From: Alphaproteobacteria bacterium
GTDB lineage: Bacteria > Pseudomonadota > Alphaproteobacteria > Micavibrionales > Micavibrionaceae
Assembly (NCBI GenBank): GCA_020442475.1
Contig: JAGRKA010000002.1
Location: 1 to 64,000, forward strand
DNA length: 64,000 bases
Reading direction: 5' to 3'
The notes below the pieces were generated by a model. It saw only the letters and a list, made by a program, of their open reading frames with translations, was not told where the DNA came from and made no database searches. How positions within the stretch are numbered: position 1 is the first letter of the stretch; the number at the start of each line of letters is the position of its first letter. This document shows positions 8,136 through 16,429 of this stretch, piece after piece. The position numbers and the translations under genes are program-made.

Positions 8136-8840
8136 ATGGGTGATGGGCAGGGGCATATTTTAGCAATTGATACGGCGATGAATGCTTGCTCAGTGGCATG
8201 CTACAACGCCGAGAGCGGAAGCGTTCATGCCCGGAGCGTTCCAATGCCCCGCGGGCAGGCTGAGTCTTTGGTCCCTATGGTGCAGGAGGTCGTTGGTGAG
8301 GCTGGGCTGGCGTTTGAGGTGTTGGGGGCTGTCGTTACGACAACGGGGCCGGGTGCCTTCACGGGCTTACGGGTCGGGCTTTCCGCCGCTAAAAGCTTTG
8401 CGCTTGCGCTGGGTGTGCCGCTTTGGGGGATTAGCACGTTTCAGGTTCTAGCCCTTGCCTATATTGAGAAATATCCGCAAGCAGAGGGTTTCACCGTTTT
8501 GATCGAAACAAAGCGGGAAGATCTTTATATTCAATCCTTTGACGCTAAGGGGAGCGCCTCGTCGGAGCCTTTATCCATGAGGGCGGAAGATATCGCAGCC
8601 GGACACCCCGCCGGTTCTATTTTTATTGGCGATGCCGTGGCCCGTTTTAAAGGCATGCTAAAGCATGATATATTCCAATATGTTGAAGGATTTGATTTTC
8701 CAGACCCTTCTGTCATGGTAACGGCTTTTACCGACCCCAAGATGCGGGAAACTTTTTTCGCCGAAGGGGTAAGTCCGCTCTATCTGCGTGCACCTGATGT
8801 AAGTGTCCCGAAAATTTCGGCGCGTGTTGTGGAATTTTGA
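8136..8840 (+). CDS. tsaB: tRNA threonylcarbamoyladenosine modification protein TsaB
   Basis: A 234-aa ASKHA-fold partner of TsaD in making t6A37 on tRNAs that read ANN codons. The nucleotide-binding opening ILAIDTAMNACSVA and the family signature TTGPGAFTGLRVGLSAAKSFA are clear. The ATG at 8136 has AAAAAGGAG about 13 bases upstream. In many Alphaproteobacteria tsaB is followed by the acetyltransferase gene rimI; here it is followed by mucR instead. From memory, tsaB and a mucR-like gene near nfuA is also a familiar arrangement in this class. Confidence 0.94.
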   Translation: MGDGQGHILAIDTAMNACSVACYNAESGSVHARSVPMPRGQAESLVPMVQEVVGEAGLAFEVLGAVVTTTGPGAFTGLRVGLSAAKSFALALGVPLWGISTFQVLALAYIEKYPQAEGFTVLIETKREDLYIQSFDAKGSASSEPLSMRAEDIAAGHPAGSIFIGDAVARFKGMLKHDIFQYVEGFDFPDPSVMVTAFTDPKMRETFFAEGVSPLYLRAPDVSVPKISARVVEF

Positions 8841-8850
8841 TCTAAAGCGC

Positions 8851-8881
8851 TTGCTTTAAATATTTGAAGTCCCTATATGAT
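8851..8881 (+). promoter_or_regulatory. Promoter candidate for the MucR gene
   Basis: A -35 element TTGCTT (8851-8856) is followed after 17 bases by TATATG (8874-8879), or after 19 bases by TATGAT (8876-8881). Transcription would begin near 8888, giving a leader of about 30 bases before the ATG at 8919. The position directly after the tsaB stop implies that mucR has its own promoter. Confidence 0.5.
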
Positions 8882-8918
8882 ATTTTCACGGTACTTGAAC
8901 AAAATGGAAAGTTTTAAA

Positions 8919-9347
8919 ATGACCGAAAATAATAATCATGAAGAATTACTCGCCCTCACAACTGAAATTGTTTCAGCATATGTTGCTAATAATACGATAA
9001 ATGTCAAAGAAATTCCAGCTGTTATCGAACAGATCTTCAAAACACTTGCAACTGTTCGGGCGGATGATAAGGCTGGCGTAGCGAGCAGACCTCAACCTGC
9101 GGTTCCTATCAAGCGCTCTGTAACGCCTGACTACATTGTATGTCTTGAGGATGGTAAGAAGCTGAAAATGCTCAAGCGCCATCTGAAGACAACCTATGAT
9201 ATGACGCCTGAGGCCTATCGCGAGCGCTGGGGCCTGTCGGCAGACTATCCGATGGTTGCCGAGAATTACGCGCGTCAGCGGAGTGAATTGGCTAAGAAAA
9301 TCGGTCTGGGCAAGAAAACGACCCGGAAAAAGAGCAAAGCGGCATAA
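8919..9347 (+). CDS. MucR/Ros-family zinc-finger transcriptional regulator
   Basis: A 142-aa DNA-binding protein of the Ros/MucR family, which are H-NS-like silencers and regulators of surface polysaccharide, motility and cell-cycle genes in Alphaproteobacteria. The C-terminal half has the family core YIVCLEDGKKLKMLKRHL followed by KTTYDMTPEAYRERWGL, and ends in a lysine-rich tail (KKTTRKKSKAA). One cysteine of the usual C2H2 finger is replaced (Y/I before VC), as in many MucR proteins. The start at 8919 is chosen for GGAAAG eight bases upstream; an in-frame ATG at 8877 lies inside the promoter region. Confidence 0.92.
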   Translation: MTENNNHEELLALTTEIVSAYVANNTINVKEIPAVIEQIFKTLATVRADDKAGVASRPQPAVPIKRSVTPDYIVCLEDGKKLKMLKRHLKTTYDMTPEAYRERWGLSADYPMVAENYARQRSELAKKIGLGKKTTRKKSKAA

Positions 9348-9359
9348 GAGCGCTTTGTC

Positions 9360-10169
9360 TTATTGATTGAGAGCCTTTCCGCGGTCTCTGGCCGCGGAGA
9401 GCGCCTTTTCAAAGATATCCTGCATTTCCCCATTCATTAGAACCTTAAGAGCGGCCTCTGTCGTCCCGCCGGGGCTTGTCACGTTTTGACGTAAGGTCGC
9501 CGCATCGGTTTCAGGATTCTCTTCCGCAAGCGCTGCGGCGCCGATGACTGTTTGCCGGGCGAGCTTAACAGACAGGTCCGGCGGCAGACCGTTACGGATG
9601 CCGGCCTCGCTCAAGACTTCAATCAGGTAAAACAGATAGGCCGGGCCGCTCCCGGACAGGGCCGTAACGGCGTCCAGAAGCGATTCATCTTCCAGCCAGT
9701 CCAGCGTACCGGCGCATTCAAGGAGGCGGGTCGTCCGGGCTTTATCGTCCGGCGAGGTGTTTTTATTGGCAACAGCGACACTCGCGCCCTTGCCGATGGC
9801 GGCGGGCGTGTTGGGCATAACGCGGATCACGGGCTGGGCAGGGCCAAAAACCTGTTCAAAACTTTGAATTGTTTTACCGGCTGCGATAGATAGAATCAGT
9901 GCCGTTTCCGGTACGAGCGGTTTTAAATCGGCGCAAATTCCGGCCATGATCTGCGGTTTGACGGCCAGCACGATCATGTCGGCTTTTGCGAGGCGTGCTG
10001 CGGCGCTCTGTACGGAGGAGGCGTAATAAACAGATCGAGGCAGGGAAAACGAAAGAGGGGAGGGGTTTATAACTGTAAAATCGGCTTCGATTTTGCCTTT
10101 GATCCAGCCATTCAGCAGGGCGCTTCCCATTTTGCCACAGCCCACCAGCGCAAGATTCAAAGGGGGCAT
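9360..10169 (-). CDS. proC: Pyrroline-5-carboxylate reductase
   Basis: A 269-aa NAD(P)H-dependent reductase that makes proline from pyrroline-5-carboxylate. The N-terminal Rossmann motif reads LALVGCGKMGSALLNGW. The C-terminal family signature is complete, from ALSGSGPAYLFYLIEVLSEAG through LARQTVIGAAAL to TSPGGTTEAAL. The start at 10169 gives the usual length and falls four bases after the ybjN stop; a start at 10193 would overlap ybjN. It is the last gene of the minus-strand ubiK-ybjN-proC operon. Confidence 0.95.
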   Translation of the reverse strand: MPPLNLALVGCGKMGSALLNGWIKGKIEADFTVINPSPLSFSLPRSVYYASSVQSAAARLAKADMIVLAVKPQIMAGICADLKPLVPETALILSIAAGKTIQSFEQVFGPAQPVIRVMPNTPAAIGKGASVAVANKNTSPDDKARTTRLLECAGTLDWLEDESLLDAVTALSGSGPAYLFYLIEVLSEAGIRNGLPPDLSVKLARQTVIGAAALAEENPETDAATLRQNVTSPGGTTEAALKVLMNGEMQDIFEKALSAARDRGKALNQ

Positions 10170-10173
10170 CGTC

Positions 10174-10680
10174 TTATGACTCGCCCTTCGCATCCATCAG
10201 GGCGAGGGTCAGGGTCTGGTCGTTGGCGACGCGGACTTCTGAGAGGAGATAAAAGGCCGTGTAAAAGCGCTCACACTGTGCGAGGGAAATATCGACCAAA
10301 TCTTCTATTTGTCCGGCACTCACGGCGTTATCAAGGCCTCGGAACAGAGATGTTTTCCGAAAGGTGGGAATGCGCGTATCTTTTGGGATGTCAAAATGAC
10401 CCATCCAGAGATTTTCATTGATGGACATCAGAACGGAAGCCGCCCGTTCAAAATTTCCCGGTGTGACGTGTAAGTCATACTGGCAGCAGAATTGGAGCGC
10501 ATCCATATCGTCTTGCCAGATGAAAAACAGCCGGTAGGCACAGTATTTTCCTTTGACCTGAACGATCAGCTCTTCGTCGCTGACGCGGTTGAAAACCCAA
10601 CTGTTCGAATCCAGAACGTCCTCTACGCGGTCTAGCGGGTTGATGGCGCAAGGTTCGAAATTGTCAAACGGATCATTCAT
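10174..10680 (-). CDS. YbjN-domain protein
   Basis: A 168-aa cytoplasmic protein of the YbjN/DUF1790 sensory-transduction-like family. Visible family traits are an opening with PLDRVEDVLDSNSWVFNR, the strand pair LIVQVKGKYCAYRLFF, and the central VLMSINENLWMGHFDI. Its biochemical role is unknown; E. coli YbjN affects motility, biofilm and stress responses. The start overlaps the ubiK stop (ATGA at 10680-10677) and proC starts four bases after it. From memory, ubiK-ybjN-proC is a conserved alphaproteobacterial string. Confidence 0.88.
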   Translation of the reverse strand: MNDPFDNFEPCAINPLDRVEDVLDSNSWVFNRVSDEELIVQVKGKYCAYRLFFIWQDDMDALQFCCQYDLHVTPGNFERAASVLMSINENLWMGHFDIPKDTRIPTFRKTSLFRGLDNAVSAGQIEDLVDISLAQCERFYTAFYLLSEVRVANDQTLTLALMDAKGES

Positions 10681-10976
10681 GCCTTGGTCTTCTTTGCTTT
10701 TGAGGTTGTAGAGACTTTGGTTTTCGTCTTTGCCTTTGTATCGGGCACTGTAGACTCAAGGCGGGCCTCCAGCTTCTCCAGCCGTGAGAGCGCTTCACTC
10801 AGCATCAGTTCCAGCCTTTCGAATTCTGCGCGGGGGACAAGGTCCAGACGTAGGGCCGTTTCATCAATCCGACCACGAATATCTTCCCGGATACTATGGT
10901 TCAGGCCACTGAAAACACCAACGGCACCGCCTGCAACCCGCGCAATATCGTCGAGAATTTTATCCTTGCCTTGCAT
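10677..10976 (-). CDS. ubiK: UbiK/BMFP accessory factor (ubiquinone biosynthesis)
   Basis: A 99-aa small protein of the BMFP/UbiK family, which trimerises by a C-terminal coiled coil and assists ubiquinone-synthesis enzymes at the membrane. The amphipathic N-terminal helix (ILDDIARVAGGAVGVFSGL) and the coiled coil from about residue 40 (VPRAEFERLELMLSEALSR, then LEKLEARL) are typical. A lysine/threonine-rich tail (TKAKTKTKVSTTSKAKKTKA) ends the protein. The ATG at 10976 has AGGAAAG nine bases upstream; the in-frame ATG at 10985 lies directly against that site. The TGA overlaps the next gene's start. Confidence 0.88.
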   Translation of the reverse strand: MQGKDKILDDIARVAGGAVGVFSGLNHSIREDIRGRIDETALRLDLVPRAEFERLELMLSEALSRLEKLEARLESTVPDTKAKTKTKVSTTSKAKKTKA

Positions 10977-11125
10977 GGCTGCCATCTTTCCTGCTTGTGG
11001 GCGGCATTTTTAACACGGCCTGCCAAGATGTGACAACATTTTTCGGCTACCGGTTGGAGTAGAAAATGTGGATGTTTTTAAAAAAAGCTCTTTCCCGGCT
11101 GGCTGCTTCCCTTTAGAAATCGAGC

Positions 11126-11962
11126 ATGCTTTTTGATTTGCCGCTGGAATTTCCAAATATAGACCCGGTCGCGCTTGCGCTCGGCCCCATACAGATTCGC
11201 TGGTATGCGCTAGCCTATCTGGCGGGGTTCTTACTGGGCTGGCGCTATTGCCTGCATCTGGCCGGGCTGTCCGCCAGGGCAGGGGCGCAGCGGCCAAACC
11301 GTGAAGATATAGACGATTTTTTGCCGTGGGTTATTCTGGGCGTTATTCTTGGTGGAAGAATAGGTTACGTCCTGTTTTATCAGTTCGAGCTTTATGCACA
11401 GCACCCGCTCGAAGCGCTGAAAATCTGGCATGGCGGTATGTCCTTTCATGGCGGGGCTCTCGGGGTGATTGCAGCGCTGATTATCTATCCGATTGTTCGG
11501 AAATTCCCTCATTTGCGCCTTGCCGATATGGTCTGCGCCTGTGTGCCGATCGGTTTGTTTTTCGGGCGGGTTGCCAACTTTATCAATGGCGAATTGTTCG
11601 GACGGATCACGGACTCTCCTCTTGGTATGGTTTTTCCCGGCGGTGGGCCTTTTCCACGCCATCCAAGCCAGCTTTATGAAGCGGCTCTGGAGGGGGCGGC
11701 TTTATTCGTGATCTTATCAGCCTTGATTCATATAAAAGCGGTGCGCGAGCGACCGGGGATTATTTCAGGCGCTTTTCTTTTTGGATACGGATCGTTCCGT
11801 ATATTTGTTGAGCAGTTTCGTGAGCCTGATATACAGCTTGGTCTGTTCTTTGATCATTTTTCGATGGGGCAACTTCTCAGCGCGCCGATGATGCTCGCCG
11901 GGCTGGGGTTGATCGCCCATGCCCTGTTTATTAAGAAGAGGCCTGAAGAGGAAGGCGTATGA
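11126..11962 (+). CDS. lgt: Prolipoprotein diacylglyceryl transferase
   Basis: A 278-aa inner-membrane enzyme that attaches diacylglycerol to the lipobox cysteine of prolipoproteins, the first step of lipoprotein maturation. The sequence has the opening IRWYALAYLAGFLLGWRY, the loop PWVILGVILGGRIGYVLFY, and the Lgt signature GRVANFINGELFG, with HPSQLYEA after it. Several lipoproteins in this window (30274 and 32417 genes) would be its substrates. The 3' end overlaps midA as ATGA. Confidence 0.96.
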   Translation: MLFDLPLEFPNIDPVALALGPIQIRWYALAYLAGFLLGWRYCLHLAGLSARAGAQRPNREDIDDFLPWVILGVILGGRIGYVLFYQFELYAQHPLEALKIWHGGMSFHGGALGVIAALIIYPIVRKFPHLRLADMVCACVPIGLFFGRVANFINGELFGRITDSPLGMVFPGGGPFPRHPSQLYEAALEGAALFVILSALIHIKAVRERPGIISGAFLFGYGSFRIFVEQFREPDIQLGLFFDHFSMGQLLSAPMMLAGLGLIAHALFIKKRPEEEGV

Positions 11963-13044
11963 GCACGCCTCTACAGGATATTCTGGCTCAGCGTATCCGG
12001 GATAATGGTCCTCTTAATATCGGCGAATTTATGGCTGAGGCCCTGACGCATCCGCAACATGGCTATTATATGGATAAAGATCCGTTCGGCAGAGCCGGGG
12101 ATTTTACGACAGCGCCGGAAATTTCACAGATGTTTGGGGAAATGATCGGGGTGTGGGCCGCTGATTTATGGCAGCTGATGGGGGCGCCTGAATCCTTTAT
12201 CTGGTTAGAGTGCGGTCCCGGTCGAGGGACACTGAGTGCGGATGCTTTGCGCGCGACCCGGCATGTTCCGGGTTTTCATGAGGCGGCGGAGATTCATCTG
12301 CTGGAGGCCAGCCCTGTTTTGAAAAAGGCGCAGGCACAGGCTTTGGCGGGATTTAAACCTGTCTGGCATGAGACATTAGAGACACTTCCGGCAGGCAAGC
12401 CTTTGATTCTAATCGCTAATGAGTTTCTGGACGCGCTGCCTATCCGGCAAATGCTGAAAACGGCGAAAGGGTGGGAAGAGCGCGTGGTCGCTACTGACAT
12501 CGGCGGTACGGGGCTGGTCTATGCCAGCCGCGATCTCACATCTGAGGATCGGGCGCGTATTCCCACTCATATAACAGGCACGCCGGAGGGTACAATTTTT
12601 GAATTCAGTCCGGCCCGCGATCTGTTTATCAAAGCGGTTTGCAGGTGTTTGCGGGAGCATGGTGGTGCGGCGCTCTTTATAGATTACGGCTATGAACGAA
12701 GCGCACCCGGAGAAACATTACAGGCCGTGCGCGCTCATGAATATGTCCCCGTGCTGTCCAAACCTGGAGAATCGGATATATCCGCGCATGTTGATTTCGG
12801 GCAATTGCTACGGACTGCAAGAGATAGCGGTGTTCATACTCTTGGTCCGGTTCCGCAGGGGCGTTTTCTTCAGACGCTGGGGATTGGCCTGCGGGCGCAG
12901 ACTTTGGCGCAAAAGGCGTCTTCGGTACAACGCGAAGAGCTGGAAAAAGCATTGCATCGTCTAACGGATTCGGCTCAAATGGGAGCGTTATTCAAGGTGG
13001 CAGGCTTATATTATGGAACAAAAACCGTCCCCACGGGATTTTGA
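11959..13044 (+). CDS. midA: MidA-family SAM-dependent methyltransferase (NDUFAF7-like)
   Basis: A 361-aa protein of the DUF185/MidA family. The eukaryotic homologue NDUFAF7 methylates an arginine of a complex I subunit during assembly, so a role in NADH dehydrogenase maturation is plausible here. Visible features are the opening IGEFMAEALTHPQHGYYM, then FGRAGDFTTAPEISQMFGEMI, the SAM-binding WLECGPGRGTL, and ANEFLDALPIRQ. The start overlaps the lgt stop by four bases. The 3' end overlaps pgeF by 32 bases. Confidence 0.92.
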   Translation: MSTPLQDILAQRIRDNGPLNIGEFMAEALTHPQHGYYMDKDPFGRAGDFTTAPEISQMFGEMIGVWAADLWQLMGAPESFIWLECGPGRGTLSADALRATRHVPGFHEAAEIHLLEASPVLKKAQAQALAGFKPVWHETLETLPAGKPLILIANEFLDALPIRQMLKTAKGWEERVVATDIGGTGLVYASRDLTSEDRARIPTHITGTPEGTIFEFSPARDLFIKAVCRCLREHGGAALFIDYGYERSAPGETLQAVRAHEYVPVLSKPGESDISAHVDFGQLLRTARDSGVHTLGPVPQGRFLQTLGIGLRAQTLAQKASSVQREELEKALHRLTDSAQMGALFKVAGLYYGTKTVPTGF

Positions 13045-13849
13045 CCCCGTTTATTATGACATGGAAGGCTTTGCAGATAATGAGGCAGGCCCGGTTTTTC
13101 ATGCTTTTTTCGGGAGGCAGGGCGGTGAAAGCAAGGGGGTTTATGCCGGCTTGAATTGCGCTCTTGGCTCACAGGACAATCCGGACACTGTTTTGGCCAA
13201 CAGAAATGTTGTTGCTGAGATAGCAGGGTGCGATCCGGAGGCGATCGCAACCGTTTATCAGGTTCACAGCAATGTTTGTGTCTATGCGGACAAGCCCTTT
13301 GCCCCTGAGGAGAGACCCAAAGCCGATGCGCTTGTAACGGATGTACCGGGGGTGGCGCTTGGGATTCTAACGGCCGATTGCGTGCCGGTTCTATTCTATG
13401 CGGAGAAAGCTGACGGTAGGCCGCTGGTTGGTGCGGCGCATGCAGGCTGGGGTGGTGCGTTGAAGGGCGTGCTGGAGTCTACGGTGCGGGAGCTGGAAAA
13501 ACTGGGCGCGGCACCTTCGGGGATCAAGGCGTGTATCGGTCCGTGTATCGGCCCTGCATCTTATGAGGTAACAGAGGATTTCGCAGAGGCCTTTATAGAA
13601 GAAAACCATGAAAATGAACGTTTTTTCAGGGCCGCTCACCGGACAGGGCATCTTATGTTTGATCTGGCAGGGTATTGTGCATTCAAACTTGCCGGATTGG
13701 GTTTGAAAAAAATTTTCATCAAGGATCTGGATACGTATTTTAATGAGGAGGATTTTTTTAGCTATCGCCGCTCTGTTCATCGCGAAGAGGAGGATTACGG
13801 GCGCCAGATTTCGCTGATTATGATTAAAGAAGAGGGGCAATCCCCTTGA
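13013..13849 (+). CDS. pgeF: PgeF/YfiH-family purine nucleosidase / multicopper-like protein
   Basis: A 278-aa member of the YfiH family, long annotated as polyphenol oxidase. Characterised members act on purine nucleosides or edit misincorporated residues in peptidoglycan precursors. The zinc-site motifs are present: VYQVHSNV, LTADCVPVLF, and VGAAHAGWGGALKGV, with CIGPCIGPASYEV following. The ATG at 13013 lies inside midA; an in-frame ATG at 13059 just after the midA stop is an alternative that would remove 15 residues. The lgt-midA-pgeF string is, from memory, conserved in Alphaproteobacteria. Confidence 0.9.
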   Translation: MEQKPSPRDFDPVYYDMEGFADNEAGPVFHAFFGRQGGESKGVYAGLNCALGSQDNPDTVLANRNVVAEIAGCDPEAIATVYQVHSNVCVYADKPFAPEERPKADALVTDVPGVALGILTADCVPVLFYAEKADGRPLVGAAHAGWGGALKGVLESTVRELEKLGAAPSGIKACIGPCIGPASYEVTEDFAEAFIEENHENERFFRAAHRTGHLMFDLAGYCAFKLAGLGLKKIFIKDLDTYFNEEDFFSYRRSVHREEEDYGRQISLIMIKEEGQSP

Positions 13850-13943
13850 TTTTCAGGTTATTTTTTTTATAGTGCGCTCGCACACACAAGTGTAACGCAG
13901 TACGTATAGATCGTTAAATCTAATAAAGGTTAGGGCATCCTCT

Positions 13944-14873
13944 ATGAAACTGATTGCCGGAAATGCGAATAAACCTTTGGCTGAAGCCGTTTCCGCCTAT
14001 CTCAACGTGCCGCTGACGCAGGCCAATATCAAGCGCTTTTCCGATATGGAGATGTTTGTCGAGATTATGGAGAATGTGCGCGGTGAGGATGTCTTTTTTA
14101 TTCAGCCGACTTCTTACCCTGCAAATGATCACCTCATGGAGCTTCTGATCGCTGTTGATGCGCTTAAGCGCGGGTCTGCGCGGAGGATTACAACTGTTTT
14201 GCCTTATTTCGGTTATGCGCGGCAGGACCGAAAAACCGGCGGGCGGACGCCGATTTCGGCCAAGCTGGTCGCGAATCTTATCACGGCGGCAGGGGCGGAC
14301 CGGGTTTTAACAATGGAGTTGCATGCCGGACAAATTCAGGGTTTCTTCGATATTCCGCTGGATAATCTAATTGTCGCGCCGGTTTTCGTGCCGCAGATTC
14401 AGCAGCGCTTCAATGATGAAAAAGTATGTATTGTCTCTCCCGATGTTGGCGGCGTTGTCCGCGCGCGCGCGTTGGCCAAGCGTCTGGATGCCGATCTTGC
14501 TATTATCGATAAACGCCGGGAAAGTGCCGGTGTTTCGGAAGTGATGCATGTCATCGGCGAAATTGCCGGGAAAGTCTGCATTCTGGTGGATGATATTGTT
14601 GATTCCGGTGGAACACTCTGCAATGCCGCGGCAGCCTTGAAAGAAAAGGGTGCAAAGGAGGTCCATGCTTATGTCGTGCATGGCGTGTTGTCCGGTCAGG
14701 CCGTGGAGCGCGTTGAGAACTCGCCTTTGGAAAAGCTGGTCATTACGGATAGTATTGCCGCAACGGAAGAGATTGCCGCCTCTGCAAAAATTGAGCAACT
14801 CTCTGTCGCAGCCCTGATGGGAGAGGCGATTTTGAGAATCAGCGAAGAACGTTCCATTTCGGCGCTGTTTTAA
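13944..14873 (+). CDS. prs: Ribose-phosphate pyrophosphokinase
   Basis: A 309-aa enzyme that makes PRPP from ribose 5-phosphate and ATP for purine, pyrimidine, NAD, histidine and tryptophan synthesis. Family motifs are [13 protein letters not shown] near residue 90, the divalent-cation site [20 protein letters not shown] near 127, and the PRPP loop [14 protein letters not shown] near 212. There is a weak AAAGG ribosome-binding site some 15 bases before the ATG. The 94-base gap upstream contains a short inverted repeat (GTGCG-CT-CGCAC near 13872) and no strong promoter match. Confidence 0.96.
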   Translation: MKLIAGNANKPLAEAVSAYLNVPLTQANIKRFSDMEMFVEIMENVRGEDVFFIQPTSYPANDHLMELLIAVDALKRGSARRITTVLPYFGYARQDRKTGGRTPISAKLVANLITAAGADRVLTMELHAGQIQGFFDIPLDNLIVAPVFVPQIQQRFNDEKVCIVSPDVGGVVRARALAKRLDADLAIIDKRRESAGVSEVMHVIGEIAGKVCILVDDIVDSGGTLCNAAAALKEKGAKEVHAYVVHGVLSGQAVERVENSPLEKLVITDSIAATEEIAASAKIEQLSVAALMGEAILRISEERSISALF

Positions 14874-15007
14874 GTGGTCGGGCGATACTAGCCCTGCGCA
14901 CGTCGAATTTTCTTGAAATTCATGGGGAAACCCTCTATCAATCAGCCGCGAACGGGTATGGCACCCCTGGAGGCCATCCGTAAATCTATAACGTAAGGAA
15001 TTGAACG

Positions 15008-15688
15008 ATGTCCAAGAACTATGCTTTTGCAGCGGAAAAGAGAGAGCGGGCCGGCAAAGGGGTTGCCCGGGCTCTGCGCCGCGACGGGAAAATCCCGGCC
15101 GTAATTTACGGCGATAAAAAAGAACCCATCAAGATCGCTTTGCCTGCGAATGAGGTGAACGTGGAATATAACAGAGGGCACATGTTTACAACGCTGTGTG
15201 ACCTGAAGGTTGATGGAGACAAGCATCTCGTGCTGGCGCGTGATGTGCAGCTTAACCCTGTTACCGATATTGTCGAGCATGTCGATTTTCTGCGTGTTAC
15301 GAAGAAAACAACGATTGCCGTCAAGGTTCCGGTCCATTTCATTAATGAAGACAAATCACCTGGCATTTTTGCCAAGGCGATCTTGAACGTTGTTCGCCAT
15401 GAGGTTGAGCTGGTTTGCAGTGCAACGCATATTCCGGAGCAGATCGAGGTCAATCTGGAAGGGAAGGAGACAGGTTCCTCCGTCCATATCAGTGATGCGA
15501 TTCTGCCCGAAGGCACAAAGCCTGTGATTGAAGGGCGTAACTTTACGATTGCGACGCTTGTTGCGCCGAAAACGGCGGCACAGGAAGAGGCTGAGGAAGC
15601 TGAGGCTGCTGCTGAGGGCGCTGAAGGTGAAGAGGCTGAGGCTGAATCTTCTGAAGGCGGCGAAGAAGCTGCTGAAGGGGCTGAATAG
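15008..15688 (+). CDS. rplY: 50S ribosomal protein L25 (long, CTC-type form)
   Basis: A 226-aa L25/TL5-family protein that binds 5S rRNA. The N-terminal domain has the family opening AFAAEKRERAGKGVARALRR followed by GKIPAVIYG. A second beta domain (about 95-190) makes this the long CTC form. The C-terminal 40 residues are a low-complexity acidic tail of alternating E, A and G. TAAGGAATTG precedes the ATG. A good rho-independent terminator lies 32 bases after the stop, so the gene is separated from pth. Confidence 0.95.
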   Translation: MSKNYAFAAEKRERAGKGVARALRRDGKIPAVIYGDKKEPIKIALPANEVNVEYNRGHMFTTLCDLKVDGDKHLVLARDVQLNPVTDIVEHVDFLRVTKKTTIAVKVPVHFINEDKSPGIFAKAILNVVRHEVELVCSATHIPEQIEVNLEGKETGSSVHISDAILPEGTKPVIEGRNFTIATLVAPKTAAQEEAEEAEAAAEGAEGEEAEAESSEGGEEAAEGAE

Positions 15689-15720
15689 GCTTTTTTACAC
15701 GACTCTCAATAAGAGATATG

Positions 15721-15762
15721 AAGGCCATGAAGATGTTTGAAAATCTTTATGGCCTTCTTTTT
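15721..15762 (+). terminator. Rho-independent terminator after rplY
   Basis: A 14-base stem, AAGGCCATGAAGAT (15721-15734) paired with ATCTTTATGGCCTT (15743-15756) through one G-U pair, closes an 8-base loop. It is followed by CTTTTT. This is the strongest terminator in the window. It separates the ribosomal protein gene from pth. Confidence 0.85.
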
Positions 15763-15824
15763 AGTTTCTGTTCTTCGTGTTAAACGTAGTTATGTTTTTC
15801 TTTTCAAAGAAAAGTGGTCAGAAG

Positions 15825-16409
15825 ATGTGGCTATTTGTCGGTCTGGGTAATCCCGGTGCAAAATATGCGCATAATCGCCACAATATCGGCTTTATGGTCG
15901 TCGATGCCATTGCTGACGGCGCTGTGAATTTTCCTTCTTATCGCAAAAAATTTGAAGCCGAGATTTCGGAAGCGTCGGTTGCGGGTACAAAAGTGCTGTT
16001 GATGAAACCGCAAACCTTTATGAATGAGTCAGGGCGCGCCGTTGGTGCAGCGGCAAAATTTTATAAGATCCCGCCGGAGCGTATCGTTGTTTTCCATGAT
16101 GAACTTGATCTCAAACCTGGTGAAGTGCGTGTTAAAAAAGGCGGTGGCAATGCCGGGCATAATGGTCTGAAATCTATTCAGGCTCATTTGGGGACGCCGG
16201 ATTTCTGGCGTGTGCGGATCGGAATCGGCCATCCGGGTGATCGTAATCAGGTCAGCAACTATGTGCTGAGTGATTTTGCGAAGAGCGAGCAGGCGTGGGT
16301 CGACGATGTTCTTATCTCTACGGCTGATACGTATCAAACGCTCTCGAAAGAGGGAGCGGAGGCCTATGGTCGTGAGGTTGCAACTCGTATAGAGGCGCGT
16401 AAAGGGTAA
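15825..16409 (+). CDS. pth: Peptidyl-tRNA hydrolase
   Basis: A 194-aa enzyme that recycles peptidyl-tRNA released from stalled ribosomes. The motifs LFVGLGNPGAKY, the catalytic-histidine segment NRHNIGFMVVD, KPQTFMNESGRAV, the FHDELDL aspartate segment and GGGNAGHNGLKSI are all present. The start at 15825 puts the family motif at the N-terminus and gives normal length. In-frame starts at 15777 (GTG) and 15792 (ATG) would add 11-16 residues without family similarity. ychF follows 20 bases later and rplY precedes; rplY-pth-ychF is a widespread string. Confidence 0.95.
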   Translation: MWLFVGLGNPGAKYAHNRHNIGFMVVDAIADGAVNFPSYRKKFEAEISEASVAGTKVLLMKPQTFMNESGRAVGAAAKFYKIPPERIVVFHDELDLKPGEVRVKKGGGNAGHNGLKSIQAHLGTPDFWRVRIGIGHPGDRNQVSNYVLSDFAKSEQAWVDDVLISTADTYQTLSKEGAEAYGREVATRIEARKG

Positions 16410-16429
16410 AAGATAAGGAGAACTGGATT

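Noticed and set aside
14874-15007. Leader region of rplY as a riboswitch or structured RNA
   Set aside because: Only short hairpins (GAATTT/AAATTC and TGGC/GCCA) are visible; no conserved riboswitch core is recognised.
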